From NCBI GenBank assembly GCA_046589965.1, contig JBKJVF010000269.1:1-14482 (forward strand): a DNA stretch of 14,482 nucleotides, given 5' to 3'. A program made the translations under genes and the position numbers. Source of the DNA: JAJNPS01 sp046589965. GTDB taxonomy: Bacteria > Pseudomonadota > Alphaproteobacteria > Rhodobacterales > Rhodobacteraceae. The notes below the pieces were generated by a model. It had not been told where the DNA came from. It saw nothing but the letters and a program-made list of their open reading frames with translations, and made no database searches. Shown here in pieces: positions 13,961 to 14,482 of the stretch; within the stretch, counting starts at the first letter, position 1; each line of letters begins with the position of its first letter.

Positions 13961-14482
13961 AAGCTGGACATGGCGACCGGCGATCACAATGCCGCCGCAG
14001 CGCTTGCGCAGGATGTGATCACCGACGCAGGTCCGGGCGTGGCCGAGGCCATGCTCGGCCTGGTTGGCGTCGCACTGGCCCAAGGCAAACCGGTTGACCC
14101 CGGCACCACCGATGCGCTTGCGGCGATCCTGCGGGAAAACCATGGCGCGGCGCTCGAGGCCGACCTGACCGAGGCGCTGATCCTGGCGTTGGCCAGTGGT
14201 GGCAATGCCGATGCCGCCTTTGCGCGCCTGACCGAGCAGCCCCAGATCGAGGCACAGCTTTGGGACGTGATTGCGACAATCGGGACCGACAACGACCTGC
14301 TCAAGCACGCGATCGTTGCGCCATCTGCGGTCCCCGCCCAGGTTGAACCTTCGACGCGCGAACTCCTGGCCGCACGTTTGCGCAACCTTGGCTTTGCGCA
14401 GGAGGCAATGCTTTGGCATGACAATACCGGTGCGCCGGAGGTGTCGCTTGACGCCGACGCTGCCACGCCGCCAACCGATGCT
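13952..14482 (+). pseudogene. Partial, inverted copy of the 738-residue exported protein gene (runs off right edge)
   Basis: The plus strand encodes 177 residues matching residues 481-657 of the large exported protein at 3051-5267, with 13 amino-acid differences (about 93% identity) and no gaps, frameshifts or stops. The copy lacks the first 480 codons, signal peptide included. Only the helical-repeat region is present, so it could not be exported as such. Open reading frame without a proper start: the frame extends backwards into antisense flgK, and the first ATG is inside the helical region (about 13970). Whether it continues to the end of the gene is not visible. It may be the end of a duplicated or inverted segment, or sequence from a related strain joined by assembly. 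Confidence 0.85.
13952..14482 (+). repeat. Inverted repeat, copy B
   Basis: Partner of 3297-3827 in opposite orientation, 531 aligned bases, 23 substitutions, no indels. The homology is still running at the right edge of the window, so the full repeat is longer. Confidence 0.95.

Noticed and set aside
13958..14419. Minus-strand 153-residue frame that also has a look-alike at 3204-3821 on the plus strand
   Set aside because: The similarity only reflects the DNA repeat: both frames are antisense shadows of the same exported-protein coding sequence, so they are not a protein family of their own.
1..14482. Search for tRNA, rRNA, CRISPR arrays, insertion sequences and attachment sites
   Set aside because: No repeated spacer arrays, transposase-like frames, terminal inverted repeats or tRNA-like cloverleafs were recognised by eye; the only long repeat is the inverted pair described.

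Overview
The window is a dense flagellar gene block, about 95% covered by motility genes, from an alphaproteobacterium, most likely a Rhodobacteraceae/Roseobacter-group member. I base this on the high-GC coding style, the character of each protein (FliF, FliL, FlgL, FlgI, FlhA), the roseobacter-like gene neighbourhood, and lineage-type accessory genes: a MotE-like protein, a small membrane coiled-coil protein, and a flagellar lytic transglycosylase resembling Rhodobacter SltF. No similarity search was run; assignments come from reading the translated sequence.

Layout. A divergent promoter region at 7736-7852 splits the cluster. Leftward (minus strand) runs one tightly packed operon: fliL, a small membrane coiled-coil protein, a MotE-like protein, a 147-base gap, motA, a 738-residue exported protein of unknown function, a lytic transglycosylase, flhA and the start of fliR, which runs off the left edge. 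Rightward (plus strand) runs fliF, fliH, fliN, fliP with overlapping ends. After a 371-base convergent gap (11014-11384), which holds an uncertain zinc-ribbon-like small reading frame, the minus-strand genes flgI, flgL and the 3' end of flgK follow.

How the genes fit together. FliF is the MS ring, FliN part of the C ring, FliH regulates the export ATPase, and FliP, FliR and FlhA form the export gate. The transglycosylase probably opens the peptidoglycan for the rod, and FlgI is the P ring. FlgK and FlgL join hook to filament. MotA, FliL, the MotE-like protein and perhaps the 738-residue protein belong to the stator side. motB, fliG, fliM, fliI and flgE are not in this window. A CtrA-like box in the divergent region suggests control by the CtrA phosphorelay, as known for related alphaproteobacteria.

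The anomaly. At 13952-13960 flgK stops abruptly in the middle of its coding sequence. From there to the right edge the sequence is an inverted, about 96% identical copy of 3297-3827, the middle-to-late part of the 738-residue protein gene. The junction matches one end of an inversion or a fold-back duplication with short microhomology. It could also be an assembly chimera of two related strains. This is the most important point to check in the window.
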